DNA from: JANPEZ01 sp031423155
GTDB lineage: Bacteria > Actinomycetota > UBA4738 > HRBIN12
DNA: 13,717 nucleotides
Assembly: GCA_031423155.1 (NCBI GenBank)
Contig: JANPEZ010000118.1
Span: 1-13,717 of the forward strand
Direction: 5' to 3'
Part shown: in pieces, positions 1 through 7,361 of the stretch
Numbering within the stretch: position 1 is the first letter of the stretch
How the letters are laid out: each line of letters begins with the position of its first letter
Notes under the pieces: model-generated
The model's input: only the letters and a program-made list of their open reading frames with translations
What the model was told of the DNA's origin: nothing
The model's database searches: none
Made by a program: the position numbers and the translations under genes

Positions 1-112
1 GCGCGATCACCTCGTGCCCGCGCGAGCGGAGCCGCTCGCCGAGCTCACCGACGTGGACCTGAACACCGCCGGGCTCATCCCAGGCGTAAGGACAGGTGAG
101 AGCGATCCTCAC
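1..112 (-). CDS. pimA: GT4 glycosyltransferase, PimA-like (5' end only)
   Basis: Only the first 37 codons are in the window; the gene continues past base 1. The start is GTG at 112, overlapping the TGA stop of the upstream acyltransferase gene in a GTGA arrangement, so translation is probably coupled. The visible protein reads MRIALTCPYAWDEPGGVQVH and then a segment with GELAERLRSRGHEV. This is the usual N-terminus of GT-B fold, family GT4 enzymes, with the glycine-rich GGVQ loop after the first beta strand. In actinobacteria the GT4 gene directly after patA is pimA, which transfers the first mannose from GDP-mannose to phosphatidylinositol on the cytoplasmic membrane face. The N-terminal motif is seen; the PimA assignment is inferred from the neighbours. 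Another GT4 enzyme remains possible because the donor-binding C-terminal half is missing. Confidence 0.75.
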   Translation of the reverse strand, partial: MRIALTCPYAWDEPGGVQVHVGELGERLRSRGHEVIA

Positions 113-993
113 TGCGGCCAGCCCGGCTGGAACATGTGCCAATCCGAGGGCGCGGCGGCGATCGCGCGCTCGAAGGCACGAGCCATCAGCCTCGTCAGGT
201 CGACGACATCCTTCTTCCGATCACCGCTGGGTTCGACCTTCAGTGGCGGGCTCATCACGCATCGCCAGCCATCTCCCACCTGATAGACGGGAGCGACCAC
301 CAGGGCGGCCCCGGTTGTGATCGATAGCAGCGCGGGGCCGGCCGGGATGCGGCGGTGGGCGCCGAACATCTCGACATCCACGCCGTTGCCGCCGAAGTCC
401 CGATCCGAGACGAGAGCGACGACGCCATTGGCCTTGAGCTCCTCGGCCACCCGTCGCCCGACACCCTTCTCTGACAGTCCCACGACCCTCATACCGAGGC
501 GTTCACGATGCGCGACGAACAGGTCGAACAATCGCCTGGGCCGAAGTTCCTCCGCGACGGCGACTACCGGATGCCCCAGCGCCTTCATCCATCGGCCTGC
601 CGTATCCCAGTTCCCGATGTGGGGCAGAACCAGTATGACGCCGGTCCCCTGCTGAAGGCCGTGATCGAGATGCTCCACTCCCTCACAACGGAACCTTCTG
701 AGGATGTTCTCGTCGCTCAGCCGCACGGCGTGGAACGAGTCGAACCAGTACCTCGCATACAGCTCGAAGGCCTCTCGAGTTGCCGAACGAACGAGGGGAT
801 GGTTCGCATGCAGCCCCAGGACTCTGGCTTGGTTGGCCGCAACGGTGGCCCGAAGACGCGGCATCCCCGCATGGGCCAGGCGTCCCAACAGGGCGAAGAG
901 GCGCCGACCAGATCGCTCGGGGAGGTTCGTACCGAGCCAGCCGACCCCCTGATAGGCCCGGTATGCGATCCGTTCCCGCGGTGTCTCCTTCAA
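109..993 (-). CDS. patA: Phosphatidylinositol mannoside acyltransferase (LpxL/HtrB family)
   Basis: A 294-residue protein of the LpxL/HtrB lysophospholipid acyltransferase family, which includes mycobacterial PatA. That enzyme moves a palmitoyl group from acyl-CoA to a mannose of PIM1/PIM2 at the inner membrane face. The catalytic HX4D motif is intact (His125 to Asp130, in LPHIGNWD). The conserved block SDRDFGGNGVDVEMFG and the PAGPALL segment follow around residues 190-220. I chose the TTG start at 993: it overlaps the pgsA stop (TTGA) and an AAGGA sequence lies 9 nt upstream. The frame stays open up to 1536, but that extra part only overlaps pgsA in another frame. The length fits the family (about 300). 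It sits between pgsA and pimA as in Mycobacterium, which supports the PIM role; the exact acyl acceptor is inferred. Confidence 0.85.
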   Translation of the reverse strand: MKETPRERIAYRAYQGVGWLGTNLPERSGRRLFALLGRLAHAGMPRLRATVAANQARVLGLHANHPLVRSATREAFELYARYWFDSFHAVRLSDENILRRFRCEGVEHLDHGLQQGTGVILVLPHIGNWDTAGRWMKALGHPVVAVAEELRPRRLFDLFVAHRERLGMRVVGLSEKGVGRRVAEELKANGVVALVSDRDFGGNGVDVEMFGAHRRIPAGPALLSITTGAALVVAPVYQVGDGWRCVMSPPLKVEPSGDRKKDVVDLTRLMARAFERAIAAAPSDWHMFQPGWPQ

Positions 994-1514
994 GCTCTCT
1001 CTTCCTTGACGACCTGGCTGGTGCGTATCAGCGTGGCCGACACCGACAGTGCTGCGACGGCCCAGATGGTCCACGCCAGCCATCCGGCGGCAAGTCCCAG
1101 AGCCACGAGGGCGTACCTCACTCCCCGGGTCGCGGCCCGCTCTCGCAGGTCGTAGTCCAACGAGGCCCCCTTCGCCCTTACGTATGAACTCAGGAAACTG
1201 GCCGTCATGGCTGCCAGAGCTGCGGCGGACAGGCGCGGCGAGCCGAGCCGAGCCGTCCACGCGATCGATCCGAGTATCGCCGCGTCGAAGACCCGGTCGA
1301 GCACGGGGTCCAGGAGCTTGTCCAGCCGATCGCCTGCAAGGGTCGCTCGATATCCGGCGAGCAGCAGACTGATGCCGGCCAGTGCCACCCCTACCGCCGC
1401 CGGCCGAGGACGCGCATCCAGGATCAACCAGGTGGAGACGCCGGCCCAGGCGACTCCTCCTGCGAGCAGCAGGCGTGTGAACGCCGCCGAGGAGGCCCGT
1501 CCGTCGCTCTTCAT
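990..1514 (-). CDS. PgsA-like CDP-alcohol phosphatidyltransferase with a degenerate motif
   Basis: A 174-residue multi-helix membrane protein in the position where actinobacteria carry pgsA1, the enzyme that joins CDP-diacylglycerol to inositol phosphate. The second half of the family signature is clear: DPVLDRVFDAA (D69xxxD73), followed by the S/Y-V-K/R-A segment SSYVRAKGASL. The first half is not. At the canonical spacing, Asp1 is Ile48, Asp2 is Leu51, the following Gly is Leu52, the Ala is Tyr55 and the downstream Gly is Asp65; only Arg56 is kept. These Asp residues bind the catalytic metal in characterised relatives. The protein is also about 30-40 residues shorter at the N-terminus than mycobacterial PgsA1. 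The ATG at 1514 has no clear Shine-Dalgarno sequence. The stop overlaps patA. It could be an inactive or altered paralogue; membership of the family is likely, activity uncertain. Confidence 0.7.
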   Translation of the reverse strand: MKSDGRASSAAFTRLLLAGGVAWAGVSTWLILDARPRPAAVGVALAGISLLLAGYRATLAGDRLDKLLDPVLDRVFDAAILGSIAWTARLGSPRLSAAALAAMTASFLSSYVRAKGASLDYDLRERAATRGVRYALVALGLAAGWLAWTIWAVAALSVSATLIRTSQVVKEERA

Positions 1515-1540
1515 GGGAACTGCGCGAGCGTATCACCGCG

Positions 1541-1546
1541 TAGAAT
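1541..1546 (+). promoter_or_regulatory. Possible -10 element for the EF-G2 gene
   Basis: TAGAAT lies 30 nt upstream of the chosen EF-G2 start in the 62-nt space between the divergent pgsA-like and EF-G2 genes. No good -35 hexamer is seen 16-18 nt upstream, so this is a weak prediction. Promoters for both directions must fit in this short space or lie inside the neighbouring genes. Confidence 0.25.
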
Positions 1547-1564
1547 CGCGACTACTTTTCGGCC

Positions 1565-1571
1565 GAAGGGG
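1565..1571 (+). promoter_or_regulatory. Ribosome binding site that decides the EF-G2 start
   Basis: GAAGGGG ends 5 nt before the GTG at 1577. It directly abuts the alternative GTG at 1571, which would leave no spacing. This favours 1577 as the start. Confidence 0.6.
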
Positions 1572-1576
1572 TGCGA

Positions 1577-3664
1577 GTGAAGACCTACGAAGCCAAGGAC
1601 ATCCGCAACGTGCTACTGGTCGGCCACGGTGGAGCCGGCAAGACGACGCTGCTTGAGGCCATGCTCTTCACCTCCGGCGCCATAACGCGCATGGGGACGG
1701 TGGAAGACGCCAACACCGTCAGCGACCACGACCCCGACGAGCAGCGAAAAGGCATCTCCGTCTCCTTGTCGATGGCTCCCATCGAGTGGAACGGCGTGAA
1801 GATCAACGTCCTGGACGCTCCCGGGTACGCGGACTTCGTCGGAGACCTGCGCTCGGCGATCCGAGCCGTAGACGGGGTGATTCTAGTCGTCAGCGCAGTC
1901 GACGGGGTCGAGGTCCAGACCGAGGCGGCTTGGGAACTAGCGGTCGAGGAGGGCCTGCCCCGGGCCATCTTCGTGAACAAGCTCGACCGCGAGCGCTCTT
2001 CTTTCCAATCGACGCTCGATCAACTCGTGTCATCCTTCGGCAATCAGGTCGCTCCCCTCGAGCTTCCGATCGGAGCAGAGCACGACTTCCAGGGCGTGGC
2101 GGACCTTCAACACGAGAAGGCCGACCTATACCCCAACGGCCCGATCGCCGAGGAGGCCGAGTGGCCCGAGGAGATCCACGCGATAGCCGACCCCGCCCGC
2201 GAGAAGCTCATGGAGGCCGTCGCCGAGGCCGACGACGCCCTCATAGAGAAGTACCTCGAAGACGGCGCTCTATCCGAAGAGGAGATCATCCACGGCGTGA
2301 AGGACGGATTCGCCGCGGCGCGTCTGGCGCCCGTGATCTGCGGTTCGGCCGCCAAGGCCATCGGCGTCGACCGCTTGCTCGCTTTCATCGCCGAGGAGTT
2401 CCCTTCGCCCCTGGACCGCGCCCCGGTCGAAGTGACCACCAAGAACGGCGAAGCCAAGGAACGCACCTGCGATCCGAACGCCCCTACCACCGCCTTCGTC
2501 TTCAAGACGGTCTCGGACCCATTCGTTGGACACATCACGATGTTCCGCGTATTCAGCGGCCGCGTTCGCCCGGACGGCAACGTGTACAACGCCACCCAAG
2601 GAACCGAGGAACGGATCGGTCAGCTCTTCGCCCTGAAGGGTAAAGACCACGAGAACGTCTCCGAAGTGTCCGCCGGCGACATCGGCGCCGTCGCGAAATT
2701 GACCCACACCCACACCGGCGACACCATCTCTACCAAGGACGACCCGGTGCAGCTTCCGCAGATAGAGCTACTCGAACCCCTGCTGGCCTACGCGATCGAA
2801 CCGAAGACCAAGGGTGACGAGGACAAACTCTCGACCGGGCTGGCGCGCCTGCGTGAGGAAGATCCATCGTTCCGAGTCGCGCGCACCGACGAGACCCACG
2901 AGACGGTGATGTACGGCATGGGCGAGGCCCACCTAGAGGTGATGGCCGAGCGGCTCAAGCGCAAGTTCGGCGTAGAGGTGACGACCCGGCCCGCCAAGAT
3001 CGCCTATCGGGAAACCTTGCGAGGCAAGGCGAAGGCGATCGGTCGGCACGTCAAGCAATCCGGCGGACACGGCCAGTACGCCATCTGCAACATCGAGGTA
3101 GAACCGACGGCGCACGGTGAGGGCTTCGTATACGAGGACAAGATCTTCGGCGGCGCGATCCCCTCGCAGTTCATCCCATCGATCGAGAAGGGCATCGTCA
3201 AGACGATGGCCGAGGGCACCGTTTCCGGCAACCCGATGGTAGACGTCAAGGTCACGCTGGTCGATGGCAAGTTCCACGCGGTGGACTCGTCCGACATGGC
3301 ATTCCAGATCGCAGGCTCCCTGGCGATAAAGGATGCGGCCGAGCAGGCGGGCGTCGCGATCTTGGAGCCCGTCGCGGAGCTTGAGGTAGTCGTCCCCGAG
3401 CGATTCACGGGCGACATCATGGGGGACCTGAACTCCAAGCGGGGCAAGATCGGAGGCATGGAGCAGATCGGCGGCGGCAAGCAGAGGATCCGCGCCATGG
3501 TCCCTCAGGCGGAGGTCGCCCGATACGTGATCGACCTACGCTCGATGACAGGTGGAAGAGGCGCGTTCTCGATGCGCTTCGATCACTACGAGGAGATGCC
3601 ACAACAACTGGCTCAGAAGGTGATCGCCGAGTACCAGAAGGCTCGCGAAGAGGCCAAGAAGTAG
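1577..3664 (+). CDS. Elongation factor G-like protein EF-G2 (FusA2 type)
   Basis: A 695-residue translational GTPase with the five-domain EF-G layout. G1 is GHGGAGKTT (16-24), switch I holds DEQRKGIS (54-61), G3 is DAPGYADF (80-87), G4 is NKLD (134-137), G5 is GSA (256-258); domain II starts near residue 310 and domains III-V follow to the end. G1 lacks the Asp of canonical GHIDAGKTT, and the catalytic His of DTPGH is Tyr84. Both features are typical of the EF-G2/FusA2 subfamily (Thermus EF-G-2, mycobacterial FusA2) rather than the essential translocase encoded in str operons. Its cellular role is poorly defined; ribosome binding is expected from the family. The GTG at 1577 is preferred over 1571 on RBS spacing. 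The gene ends 8 nt before the next plus-strand gene, with which it is probably co-transcribed. Confidence 0.9.
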   Translation: MKTYEAKDIRNVLLVGHGGAGKTTLLEAMLFTSGAITRMGTVEDANTVSDHDPDEQRKGISVSLSMAPIEWNGVKINVLDAPGYADFVGDLRSAIRAVDGVILVVSAVDGVEVQTEAAWELAVEEGLPRAIFVNKLDRERSSFQSTLDQLVSSFGNQVAPLELPIGAEHDFQGVADLQHEKADLYPNGPIAEEAEWPEEIHAIADPAREKLMEAVAEADDALIEKYLEDGALSEEEIIHGVKDGFAAARLAPVICGSAAKAIGVDRLLAFIAEEFPSPLDRAPVEVTTKNGEAKERTCDPNAPTTAFVFKTVSDPFVGHITMFRVFSGRVRPDGNVYNATQGTEERIGQLFALKGKDHENVSEVSAGDIGAVAKLTHTHTGDTISTKDDPVQLPQIELLEPLLAYAIEPKTKGDEDKLSTGLARLREEDPSFRVARTDETHETVMYGMGEAHLEVMAERLKRKFGVEVTTRPAKIAYRETLRGKAKAIGRHVKQSGGHGQYAICNIEVEPTAHGEGFVYEDKIFGGAIPSQFIPSIEKGIVKTMAEGTVSGNPMVDVKVTLVDGKFHAVDSSDMAFQIAGSLAIKDAAEQAGVAILEPVAELEVVVPERFTGDIMGDLNSKRGKIGGMEQIGGGKQRIRAMVPQAEVARYVIDLRSMTGGRGAFSMRFDHYEEMPQQLAQKVIAEYQKAREEAKK

Positions 3665-3672
3665 GTGCTCGG

Positions 3673-4902
3673 GTGAGCGAGGAACCCGACGAACATCCTT
3701 GGCGCGCCGCGGTTCTGCTGGCGGCCGCCCTCGTAGCCGCCGGTCTCGCCTGGACGATATGGATCTTCCCCTCGATGAAACACTCCGACGCCTGGATCAT
3801 GGGCGAGGATGTCTGGGCACCCCTTCACGCCGCTAGTTGGGTGGCCAACGGCCACTTCGCGCATCTCTATGATCCCGACCCGACCTGGGTCGCCGGGCCG
3901 TTGTTGCCGGTTCTGCTCACCCCTTTGGTTTGGATCGGCCGCTGGTTCCATCTAACGGTCAGGATCCCCGCGACCGCCGTCATCATGCCGAATGGCGAGG
4001 TCGGGATCACGTTCGGACCCGATCAGCCCACACTCTGGCCGATCTTCGCCGCCTACGGGATCGGGATGTCGGCGTTGCTCCTGGCGGCGGCTCGCCGCGT
4101 CGTGTTCTCGGTCGGAACCGTGTTGGAAGGAAGGGATCGGGTTCGGCTGGCGCTGCTGGTGCAGGTCTGTATCGCCGTGATCTTGATGCCGGCCACCGCC
4201 ATCTACTGGGGCCACTACGAGGACGTTCTAGCTCTGGCGCTGATGTTGTTCGCGGTCGCGGCGATCTCGAAAGAGCGATGGATGATGGCCGGCCTGCTGC
4301 TCGGAGTCTCGGTCGCGACCAAACAGTGGGCCCTGCTGATGGTCCCGATGGTCTTCTTCCGGGTACCGGCTCCGCATCGATCCAGGTTCCTGTTGCTCTC
4401 CGTTGGGCTCCCCGGGGTCGCATATGCCATCCCGCTGATCTTCGATCGCGAGGTTGCCTGGCAGGCCTTCTTCCACGCGCCTACCGCGCCCTGGCGCGGG
4501 CATCCGGCTCCCTGGGCCCCGAGCGAGATCGGCCGGTTCGTCGGAGCCACCCCTGCTCGGATCATCTGGGTGGCAGGAGCTCTCGCGATCGCAGGCCTGG
4601 CTCGCGCCCGTCGCGATCTCCCTTCCCTGCTCGCGGTTGGAGGCCTCGTCTTCGCCCTTCGGCTCGCGCTGGAACCGGCCGTGCCCTCCTACTACCTGGC
4701 CGCCCCGGTGTGTTTCCTTCTCGCGTTCGAAGCCCTGAGCCGCGGGACGGTGGTCCGGACGTCCGGGCTCGCTGCGGGGGCGATGCTCTGGTACTTCGTC
4801 CCGGCACCCGATGCGCTCTGGTGGGTGGGACTCATGGCACTTCTGGGTGCGATGGCGGCACCGGCGATCGGGGCGCTGCTGTCGCCTCGAGTCCCCGCCT
4901 GA
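3673..4902 (+). CDS. Polytopic membrane protein, GT-C/GT87-like (DUF2029-type)
   Basis: A 409-residue integral membrane protein with about ten hydrophobic segments spread over its whole length, beginning near residues 11-32. After the first helix comes an acidic extracytoplasmic loop with SDAWIMGEDV, the usual place of the catalytic acidic residues in GT-C fold enzymes. The GHYEDVLALALML segment near residue 178 and the ATKQWALLMVP segment near 217 resemble the conserved membrane blocks of the GT87/DUF2029 family, whose actinobacterial members use polyprenyl-phosphate mannose or arabinose to build cell-envelope glycans. Donor and acceptor here are unknown. The GTG start is 8 nt after the EF-G2 stop, suggesting one transcript. 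The gene ends 5 nt from the convergent HIT gene, leaving no room for a terminator. The fold family is likely; the enzymatic role is inferred. Confidence 0.65.
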   Translation: MSEEPDEHPWRAAVLLAAALVAAGLAWTIWIFPSMKHSDAWIMGEDVWAPLHAASWVANGHFAHLYDPDPTWVAGPLLPVLLTPLVWIGRWFHLTVRIPATAVIMPNGEVGITFGPDQPTLWPIFAAYGIGMSALLLAAARRVVFSVGTVLEGRDRVRLALLVQVCIAVILMPATAIYWGHYEDVLALALMLFAVAAISKERWMMAGLLLGVSVATKQWALLMVPMVFFRVPAPHRSRFLLLSVGLPGVAYAIPLIFDREVAWQAFFHAPTAPWRGHPAPWAPSEIGRFVGATPARIIWVAGALAIAGLARARRDLPSLLAVGGLVFALRLALEPAVPSYYLAAPVCFLLAFEALSRGTVVRTSGLAAGAMLWYFVPAPDALWWVGLMALLGAMAAPAIGALLSPRVPA

Positions 4903-4907
4903 CGGGG

Positions 4908-5393
4908 CTAGAACCTCGGCGTCAATCTCGTCCAGGTTTCGGCCAGCAACTCCGGAAGCACCTTGGTCTGGCCTATGACCGGCATGAAATTGGAGTCGCC
5001 GTTCCAGCGGGGGACGACGTGCCAGTGAAGGTGGTCGGGGATCCCCGCCCCGGCGGTACGGCCCAGGTTCATGCCGACGTTGAACCCGTGCGGCGCCATC
5101 TCTTCTTCCAGCGCCCTTCGGGCGCCCTGGAGCAGCCGGTGCATGTCTAGGGCTTCATCGTCGGTGATCGAAGCTATGTCGCCGATGTGCCGGAGCGGCG
5201 CTATCAACACGTGACCCGGGTTGTAGGGGAAACGATTGAGTAACGCGAAGGACAACCCGCTGCGAGCCAGGATGAGCGACTTCTCGTCATCGCCGGCGGC
5301 GGGCAGGTCGCAGAAGATGCAGCCATCGGTCGAGGCCTCGTCTTTGGCGGACTCTATGTACTCCATCCGCCAGGGGCTCCAGAGGTAGTCCAT
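4908..5393 (-). CDS. HIT-family protein, Ap4A phosphorylase/hydrolase-like
   Basis: A 161-residue histidine-triad protein. The triad HLHWHVVP starts at residue 121 and contains the nucleophilic histidine of the family. A CIFC pair (25-28) suggests a structural zinc site. The blocks LLNRFPYNPGH (51-61) and HGFNVGMNLG (102-111) are close in character to Rv2613c of M. tuberculosis, which is described as a diadenosine tetraphosphate phosphorylase. The start at 5393 is chosen because the protein then begins MDYLWSPWRMEY as in relatives, and because a GAGG motif overlapping the thrS stop codon lies 6 nt upstream; the frame is open further up but only inside thrS. The gene follows thrS by 8 nt, so it is probably co-transcribed. 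A role in clearing dinucleoside polyphosphates made by aminoacyl-tRNA synthetases would fit, but this is inference. Confidence 0.85.
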   Translation of the reverse strand: MDYLWSPWRMEYIESAKDEASTDGCIFCDLPAAGDDEKSLILARSGLSFALLNRFPYNPGHVLIAPLRHIGDIASITDDEALDMHRLLQGARRALEEEMAPHGFNVGMNLGRTAGAGIPDHLHWHVVPRWNGDSNFMPVIGQTKVLPELLAETWTRLTPRF

Positions 5394-5401
5394 CCTCAAC
5401 C

Positions 5402-7342
5402 TCAGTCTCCGAAAGTGCTCTGCTGCAGGGCACGTGAGGCGGCCTCGCTCTGAAGGGTCGCGATGAAGCCGTCCACTTCGACACCGGGAGTTTCCGTGCC
5501 GGCCCTGTCGCGCACCGTTAGCTCGCCCGAATCCTGCTCCTTGTCGCCTATGACGAGCGTGTAGGGGACCTTCTGGAGCTGGGCCGTGCGGATCTTCTTG
5601 CCGACGCTCTCTTTCGAATCGTCTACGTGGGGCCTCAGGCCGGCCTGAGTGAAGCGCGCTGCGAGCGCGCCCGCGTGTTCCACATGCCGGTCGGCTACGG
5701 GGGCCAGGCGGATCTGCTCGGGCGCCAACCACAGAGGCAACGCTCCGGCGTAGTGCTCGAGCAGGACGGCGAAGAATCGCTCGACCGAGCCGAAAAGAGC
5801 GCGGTGGATCATGACCGGCTGGTGACGGGCGTTGTCGTCGCCGGCGAAGTGCAGGTCGAACCTCTGAGGAAGTTGGAAATCGACCTGGATAGTCGACATC
5901 TGCCACGTGCGCCCGATCGCATCGCGAGCCTGCACGCTGATCTTGGGTCCGTAGAACGCCCCGCCGCCCTCGTCCATGACGACGTCCAGGTTCATCTCGC
6001 CGGCTGCCACGCGCAGGGCCTCGGTCGCCTCATCCCAGTCCTCGTCACTGCCCACTGCCTTCTCCTCGGGCTTGGTCGAGAGCTCGATGTAGAAGTCCGT
6101 CAATCCGTAGTCCCTAAGCAGATCGAGGACGAAAGTGAGCAACGATCCCAGCTCCGCCCCCATCTGCTCTTTCGTACAGAAGATGTGCGCGTCGTCCTGC
6201 GTCATCCCGCGGACCCTGGTGAGTCCGTGGATCACGCCGGACTTCTCGTATCTGTACACGCTGCCGAACTCGAACAGACGCATCGGCAACTCGCGGTAGC
6301 TGCGGGTCCTGCTGCGATAGATGAGGATGTGGAACGGGCAGTTCATCGGCTTGAGGTAGTAGTCGGTGCCGCCGTCGAGTTCCATCGGAGGGAACATGCC
6401 TTCGGCGTACCAATCCAGATGCCCGCTCGTCTCGAAGAGCTGCGACTTGGTTATGTGGGGCGTGTTCACGAAGTCATAGCCCGAGGCCTCGTGCCGCTCG
6501 CGCGAGTACTCCTCCATGATCTTGCGTACGAGTCCACCCTTGGGGTGGAAGACGGCCAGCCCCGAGCCGATCTCCTCGGGGAAAGAGAACAGGTCCAGGT
6601 CCACGCCCAGGCGTCGATGATCGCGGCGCTCGGCCTCTTCCAGCCGGTGTAGATAGGCGTCCAGATCCTCCTGCGTGGCCCATGCGGTGCCGTAGATCCG
6701 AGTCAGCTGCTTGTTCTTCTCGTCGGCGCGCCAGTAGGCGCCGGCCAGCGACGTGAGCTTGAACGCGCCGAGCTTGCCGGTCGAGGGCACGTGCGGGCCT
6801 AGGCAGAGGTCGCTCCACTCGCCGTTGCGGTAGGCCGTGAGCGTGTCCCCGCCCTCGACTTCGCCCGCTTCGAGCGACTCGATGATCTCCACCTTGTAAG
6901 GCTGATCGGCGAAACGCTCGAGCGCCTCGGCGCGGGAGAGTTCCTCTCGGATGAACGCCTGGTTCTGTTTGGCGAGCTTGCGCATCTTCTGCTCTATCCG
7001 ATTCAGATCCTGCGGGCCAAGCCCCTCCGGCAGATCGAAGTCGTAGTAGAAGCCGTTCTCGACGGCAGGCCCGATGGCGTACTTGGCGCCCGGGAAGAGT
7101 TCGCAGACCGCTTGGGCCATCACATGGGCGGTCGAGTGCCTTAGAACGTGCAGACCGTCTTCGTCCTCGAGGAGCACCGCTGCTACCGCGCTGTCCTTGT
7201 CCGGCACGAACGACAGGTCTTTCAAGACGCCGTCGACGCTTGCGGCTACCGCTGCCTTGCCCAGGGCGCTTCCGACCGGCTCCCCTTCCGGTAGCTCGAC
7301 CTGGGACCCGTCGGCAAGACTCAGCTTCGGCATGCGGGCCAT
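5402..7342 (-). CDS. thrS: Threonyl-tRNA synthetase
   Basis: A 646-residue class II synthetase that charges tRNA-Thr in the cytoplasm. A TGS-like domain occupies about residues 1-62. The editing domain has HSTAH (69-73) and CLGPH (180-184), which form the usual His/Cys/His editing site. The catalytic core carries class II motif 2 (RVRGMTQDDAHIF, 377-389) and motif 3 (GSVERFFAVLLEH, from 518). The zinc ligands expected from E. coli ThrS are present as Cys335 (MNCPFH), His386 and His513 (MIHRALFG). The anticodon-binding domain spans about 540-640. Length matches the family (about 640). The ATG at 7342 is used; a second ATG at 7333 is possible. The permease gene ends only 19 nt upstream, so there is no room for a T-box leader and expression probably depends on the operon or on an internal promoter. 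Confidence 0.97.
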   Translation of the reverse strand: MARMPKLSLADGSQVELPEGEPVGSALGKAAVAASVDGVLKDLSFVPDKDSAVAAVLLEDEDGLHVLRHSTAHVMAQAVCELFPGAKYAIGPAVENGFYYDFDLPEGLGPQDLNRIEQKMRKLAKQNQAFIREELSRAEALERFADQPYKVEIIESLEAGEVEGGDTLTAYRNGEWSDLCLGPHVPSTGKLGAFKLTSLAGAYWRADEKNKQLTRIYGTAWATQEDLDAYLHRLEEAERRDHRRLGVDLDLFSFPEEIGSGLAVFHPKGGLVRKIMEEYSRERHEASGYDFVNTPHITKSQLFETSGHLDWYAEGMFPPMELDGGTDYYLKPMNCPFHILIYRSRTRSYRELPMRLFEFGSVYRYEKSGVIHGLTRVRGMTQDDAHIFCTKEQMGAELGSLLTFVLDLLRDYGLTDFYIELSTKPEEKAVGSDEDWDEATEALRVAAGEMNLDVVMDEGGGAFYGPKISVQARDAIGRTWQMSTIQVDFQLPQRFDLHFAGDDNARHQPVMIHRALFGSVERFFAVLLEHYAGALPLWLAPEQIRLAPVADRHVEHAGALAARFTQAGLRPHVDDSKESVGKKIRTAQLQKVPYTLVIGDKEQDSGELTVRDRAGTETPGVEVDGFIATLQSEAASRALQQSTFGD

Positions 7343-7361
7343 GATATCGGCCCGCCCGGAG

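Noticed and set aside
994..1536. Extension of the acyltransferase frame up to 1536
   Set aside because: This part lies wholly over the PgsA-like gene in another frame, is Arg-rich and low in recognisable structure, and the TTG at 993 has a good RBS and the usual overlap with the upstream stop.
1786..2643. Long Arg-rich frame on the plus strand within the EF-G2 gene
   Set aside because: It is a shadow frame of a clearly real gene, with Arg/Gly/Pro bias typical of out-of-frame reading in GC-rich DNA.
3930..5150. 406-codon plus-strand frame across the end of the membrane-protein gene and the HIT gene
   Set aside because: It overlaps two real genes in other frames and strands and is a low-complexity Arg/Gly/Pro translation.
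5627..6652. 341-codon plus-strand frame opposite thrS
   Set aside because: It is antisense to the unmistakable ThrS catalytic core; its His/Val/Leu-rich content mirrors thrS codons.
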